This document shows positions 60,398 to 64,000 of a DNA stretch of 64,000 bases, piece after piece; the stretch's first letter is position 1; each line of letters opens with the position of its first letter. This DNA comes from Bacteroidota bacterium (GTDB lineage Bacteria > Bacteroidota > Bacteroidia > JAHEXY01). Where the stretch lies: assembly GCA_023251875.1 (NCBI GenBank), contig JAHEXY010000005.1:124001-188000 (forward strand), read 5' to 3'. The notes below the pieces were generated by a model. That model searched no databases. It was given only the letters and a program-made list of their open reading frames with translations, and was not told where the DNA came from. Position numbers and translations under genes: made by a program.

Positions 60398-63300
60398 TTA
60401 AAAATCTAAACTCAATGATAAATAAAAAATGGAGGGTTGAATTTGACCATCCTCAAAGCCCCAGGCCCAATCGGTACGAATAAAATAACCCAATAGTTTT
60501 GTTCTAAGGCCAAAGCCATATCCGGCAACTATTGGTTCACGTTGTGTAGTAACGGTTATGGTAAATGGAGGTTTTACAATAACTTGATTATTTAAGTAAT
60601 TATCTTCTGAATAGGGGGTTTTGCCGGTCCAAGCCGTTCCTATATCAAAAAAACCTACTACTTGAAAGTTTGCAATAAAATCAGATTTAAGCGGACGATT
60701 TAAAAGGTATTTAAAAATAGGCCAACGAATTTCACTATTGATTAATGCAAAACTGGTTCCATTTCGGATATTTTGAGAAAAGCCTCTTAGGTTAGAGCCT
60801 AATGCTTGAAATGCATAATTCTGGTTAGGATCAACCTGAGTGGTATTATCAAATGTAGCGTGCTGCCCTAAATTAATCCAATTATCAACACTACCCAAAT
60901 AATAAATTAGTTTTTGTGAGCCAAAAGATGTGCTAACTGAAAATTTATTGGCCCAAATTAAATTTCTATGAATTCTAATATATCTTCTGTAATCAGCTCC
61001 TATAACGGTCATGTATTTTCCATTTGCATCAACTTGGCGATAATGTTCAAGCCAGATTTTAGCACGAGTACCTTTATACAGATTTAAGCCTAAGCTTAGA
61101 GTATTATCATATATCCATTCGGCTTTTACTCCAGCCCAAGTTTTATAGGTTGTTGGTGTTTGTAAATTTTGTAAATCGGTTGAAAGATATACTTGTCTTG
61201 TATTGGTTGCAATGGCAGATGCTTTAACACTCATTACTTCATTGAATGGCCATTTAAGTGAATAGGTAATTTCATGTGTATGATCTTTAATAACTGAATA
61301 ATCAGAAATAGTGGTTTGGGCTTGACGGTAAAAAACAAGTTGTTTATCTAAGCGTTTATCTAAATTTTGATAACTTAAAAAATAACCGTTGTTTTTTAAA
61401 TCTTGAGAAAGCAATACCCCTCCAACAATTTTATAGTTTTCGAGAATATCAGTAGCGCCAATTTTAAAGAAACCACTTAAGCCGGGATTAAATGTTACAG
61501 GCCCCCCTGTATATATTTGATAAGAAGATCGCAAATATTCATTATCAACTTGGCTAATTACATAATCAATAACATACGATTTATCATAATTTCTTTGTTT
61601 TGGAATTTTTGTTTTAATGTATTTGCTATCAGAAGAAGTTGATGCAGTATTTGAAATTGCTTTTGTAGTGTCTGCTTTTGTAATTTGAGTTTGGCTAGAG
61701 TCGGGTTTACTATTATTGCTTCCAATAGATTTTTTTTGAGAATCGAATACGTAATCGTTAATATCAATTGTATTAGGATCAAATACATTAATTTCTTTTA
61801 CAGATGAGGTGTCTTTGGGTTTTATTGGAATAATGGTTTCTTTTAGCGTATCAATTTTAGTCGTTTTACTTGAAGACAATTCTTCTTGTGTTTGTTTATC
61901 TAGTCTAAATGAAGTATTCATTAACTGAATCTCTTTAAGTTCACTTTTGGGTTTTATGGTATCGACATATAAAAGATATTTTCCATTGTGCTTAATTATT
62001 TCAGCCAATTCATTGGCTTTTACATTAACATCTTGCTCTAAAATATTTCTTGAATAGTTGGTAATGGGCATACTTGTAGTAACATACCGGTAATGTGAAA
62101 TGGTATCAATAAAACTTATTGTGCTATCGAAATGGGCAAAATAGCGATTGTAAATTCCATTGGCATCTCCTAAATAACTGAAATCAATTTTATCATATTT
62201 TTCAACATGGGTTTCATTAATTCCCGGTGTATTGGTAATACGTTTTAGCACATTCAGTTTTTTTGAATAATCATACATAAATAAATCATAAGCAGTATTC
62301 ATTTTTTTGTAGTAAATATCTTTCTCAAATTTTATAGTGTCGTTCAGTCTATTGGAACTAAAAACAATTTGAGATCCGTTTTTTACAAAGCGAGGAAAAA
62401 GATCGTCATAAATATCTTTGGTAATTTGTTCGTAAGTTTTAGAGAGAATGTTGTAAACAAAAATATCTGTTTGTCCATTTTGAATGGCAGAAAAAACATA
62501 TTTTTTGTTGTCTTCAGAATAAGCAAAGTCTAGTATTTTTTCAAAATGCAAGATGTGGTCAAATTCTTTCTTTTTATTTTTCACATCATACGAAATTAAT
62601 TTTATTTCCCCTTTTCTTTCGGTGACGATGGTTAAATAATCTCCTGTAGGATGCCACTGAATAAGCGGAATGGAATAATCATTTATGCGATCTAATTTTT
62701 GTTCACGCTTTAAAACACGTTTGCGCTTACCTGTTTCGCGATTGTATATCCAAACTTTATATTGGCCTAATTCATCAGTAACATAGGCAATAGATTTGCC
62801 TTTTGGATTTACTTTTAATTGTTGATAAACACGATTCTTTTTTGTTTTCTTTAAAACGGTTTGTTCTATAGGCAATGATCTAAGAGAATCTTGAGTAGCA
62901 TATTTATCGGTATAATAATTAAGCCAATCTGTTGATAAGCTTTTAAGAGAAATGCCCAGAATAAAAAGAAAACCACTTTCAATATTTCTGCTTATTTCCG
63001 TCATGTACAAAATACTTGGTATAACCGATTCTCCGTACATATCGGCCACATACCTCCAAATCGAATGGCCGGCTAATACGGCATCATCTCCCGTAAGGTG
63101 ATTGAATTTTTTATACTTACCTGATAAAACACCATCTCTAATTTGATCATCCAATTCAGCATCCCAAGGCTTTGCAATGTACGACACCAAACCTTTACTG
63201 TACCAATCAGGTAAAGTTAATAGAGTAGAATTTTTTACTGCGTCTTTAACATTGCCACCATACATAATATGGTTGATCATAAGTTCTGTTAAGCCGGCTC

Positions 63301-63730
63301 GTATTTGAGCATCTAATTTTCTGTGATCGCCTTCATAGTACACAAATATTTTAGAGCCTACAACTTGCGTTTTTCCGCCAATGTTATAATCATCTCCTTT
63401 GCCAAGCCCAATGTTGCTTTCTTTAAAATCAGAATGTTTATTATACACCACAATTTGTATGCGATCATCAAGAGTATAATCAAATTGCTGTTGCAATTGC
63501 TTTAAAAATTGATCTCCATACCTAGCTGAATAGAGTGCAATTTCTTTGCCTCCTAAGTAAAAATAAATATCAAATTTTTCGAGCCTGTAAAAACTCCAAA
63601 GTCTAGGATCATACTGCACTCTACTTTTGCCGAAGGTAAGTTGAGAACCATTATAATATTGTGCTCTACTAATTGCAATAGATGCAAATAACAAACAAAA
63701 TGATAAAATGGCTTTTTTATAAAAATGCAT
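60398..63730 (-). CDS. Beta-propeller (TolB/DPP-like) and outer-membrane barrel protein
   Basis: 1110-residue exported protein. The signal peptide (MHFYKKAILSFCLLFASIAIS) is followed by a peptidase-MA-like or unknown domain (RLWSFYRLEKFDIYFYLGGKEIALY ...), then PD40/TolB-type propeller repeats with PLIQWHPTGDYLTIV and FPRFVKNGSQIVFSSNR, a low-complexity Ser/Thr/Lys-rich linker (about 665-720), and a C-terminal beta barrel that ends in an aromatic residue (IFYLSLSLDF). I use the ATG at 63730; the TTG at 63742 adds four residues. It looks like an outer-membrane protein of the Omp85/surface-antigen type but the cargo or partner is unknown. Confidence 0.75.
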   Translation of the reverse strand: MHFYKKAILSFCLLFASIAISRAQYYNGSQLTFGKSRVQYDPRLWSFYRLEKFDIYFYLGGKEIALYSARYGDQFLKQLQQQFDYTLDDRIQIVVYNKHSDFKESNIGLGKGDDYNIGGKTQVVGSKIFVYYEGDHRKLDAQIRAGLTELMINHIMYGGNVKDAVKNSTLLTLPDWYSKGLVSYIAKPWDAELDDQIRDGVLSGKYKKFNHLTGDDAVLAGHSIWRYVADMYGESVIPSILYMTEISRNIESGFLFILGISLKSLSTDWLNYYTDKYATQDSLRSLPIEQTVLKKTKKNRVYQQLKVNPKGKSIAYVTDELGQYKVWIYNRETGKRKRVLKREQKLDRINDYSIPLIQWHPTGDYLTIVTERKGEIKLISYDVKNKKKEFDHILHFEKILDFAYSEDNKKYVFSAIQNGQTDIFVYNILSKTYEQITKDIYDDLFPRFVKNGSQIVFSSNRLNDTIKFEKDIYYKKMNTAYDLFMYDYSKKLNVLKRITNTPGINETHVEKYDKIDFSYLGDANGIYNRYFAHFDSTISFIDTISHYRYVTTSMPITNYSRNILEQDVNVKANELAEIIKHNGKYLLYVDTIKPKSELKEIQLMNTSFRLDKQTQEELSSSKTTKIDTLKETIIPIKPKDTSSVKEINVFDPNTIDINDYVFDSQKKSIGSNNSKPDSSQTQITKADTTKAISNTASTSSDSKYIKTKIPKQRNYDKSYVIDYVISQVDNEYLRSSYQIYTGGPVTFNPGLSGFFKIGATDILENYKIVGGVLLSQDLKNNGYFLSYQNLDKRLDKQLVFYRQAQTTISDYSVIKDHTHEITYSLKWPFNEVMSVKASAIATNTRQVYLSTDLQNLQTPTTYKTWAGVKAEWIYDNTLSLGLNLYKGTRAKIWLEHYRQVDANGKYMTVIGADYRRYIRIHRNLIWANKFSVSTSFGSQKLIYYLGSVDNWINLGQHATFDNTTQVDPNQNYAFQALGSNLRGFSQNIRNGTSFALINSEIRWPIFKYLLNRPLKSDFIANFQVVGFFDIGTAWTGKTPYSEDNYLNNQVIVKPPFTITVTTQREPIVAGYGFGLRTKLLGYFIRTDWAWGFEDGQIQPSIFYLSLSLDF

Positions 63731-63811
63731 AGCGCTAAACAAAGAATCCTAAATCTAAAAAAAAATGCTTGAACCCCATAATGTTCTGCCATTTATATGC
63801 ATATGATTTTG

Positions 63812-63819
63812 TACCTTTG
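63812..63819 (+). promoter_or_regulatory. Promoter -7 element TACCTTTG of the SRPBCC-like gene
   Basis: TACCTTTG fits TAnnTTTG, 59 bases before the ATG at 63878. The -33 TTTG is not clear. Confidence 0.5.
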
Positions 63820-63877
63820 TCAATTACAAATAACGTTTCTAAAAAATCATTATTAATCAATCTTCAAAATTAATTGT

Positions 63878-64000
63878 ATGCTTAAGAAAATTGGACTATC
63901 TCTACTTGCTGTAGTTGTTTTATTGGCAGTAGTATCTTTCTTTTTACCTTCAACAGTAAAGGTAGAAAGATCAACGGTTGTAAAAGCTTCGGCTGAAACT
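63878..64000 (+). CDS. Partial SRPBCC-like membrane-anchored protein
   Basis: The first 41 residues of a rightward gene that runs past the right edge: MLKKIGLSLLAVVVLLAVVS is a membrane anchor, followed by FFLPSTVKVERSTVVKASAE, which matches the start of SRPBCC/polyketide-cyclase proteins. The rest is outside the window. The annotation is by resemblance only. Confidence 0.6.
   Translation, partial: MLKKIGLSLLAVVVLLAVVSFFLPSTVKVERSTVVKASAET

Overview
The window comes from an AT-rich member of the Bacteroidota (Bacteroidetes); I cannot name the genus. The evidence: several start regions carry the Bacteroidota promoter element TAnnTTTG (best before zapA, with TTTG 20 bases upstream), one secreted hydrolase ends in a type IX secretion sorting domain, a lipoprotein has the GCTD..NY..A..DDG.C motif, YfhO, DUF4834 and single-repeat TSUP proteins are present, and CarB is the short form lacking its C-terminal regulatory domain.

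Layout. Positions 1-8770 are a surface-polysaccharide locus. A leftward block holds an LDH2-family reductase, a Gfo/Idh/MocA oxidoreductase and a NeuA-type CMP-sugar synthetase, all joined by 4-base overlaps, followed by a methyltransferase, a DUF115/GT42-like putative glycosyltransferase and an FkbM methyltransferase. A rightward block holds a GT4, a methyltransferase and a GT2. Positions 8868-20100 carry YfhO, carB, a PIN-toxin/antitoxin pair, a YwqK/MORN-repeat protein, rpmH and an MsbA-type exporter. Positions 20125-31000 carry an LTA-synthase-like sulfatase-fold protein, a SpoU methyltransferase, a Fic protein with an altered catalytic motif, an SDR, the rimP-nusA-infB operon and a secreted hydrolase. 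Positions 31168-37639 hold a second sugar block (DegT aminotransferase, Ugd, UDP-glucuronate decarboxylase), an MlaFE-type lipid ABC pair and an oligosaccharide flippase. Positions 37706-40213 form the rny / 6S RNA / zapA / coiled-coil unit, where I identify a 6S RNA by its closing stem and position.

Positions 40374-53880 carry an M23 peptidase, hflX, a SirB-like/cytochrome c fusion, a tandem amidohydrolase, a lipoprotein, a second PIN toxin-antitoxin locus whose toxin has an in-frame stop, ada and an ABC-2 exporter. Positions 53899-64000 hold a DUF3108 protein, leuS, a small lipoprotein, a short stretch of gene debris, an M20 amidohydrolase, a TSUP transporter, a large beta-propeller/outer-membrane barrel protein and the start of an SRPBCC-like protein.

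The most striking non-coding signal is a set of at least six families of short intergenic inverted repeats. They sit flush against start or stop codons; one copy is read in frame inside a coding region and one lies over the start of another gene. No complete insertion sequence, prophage, CRISPR array, tRNA or rRNA is visible.
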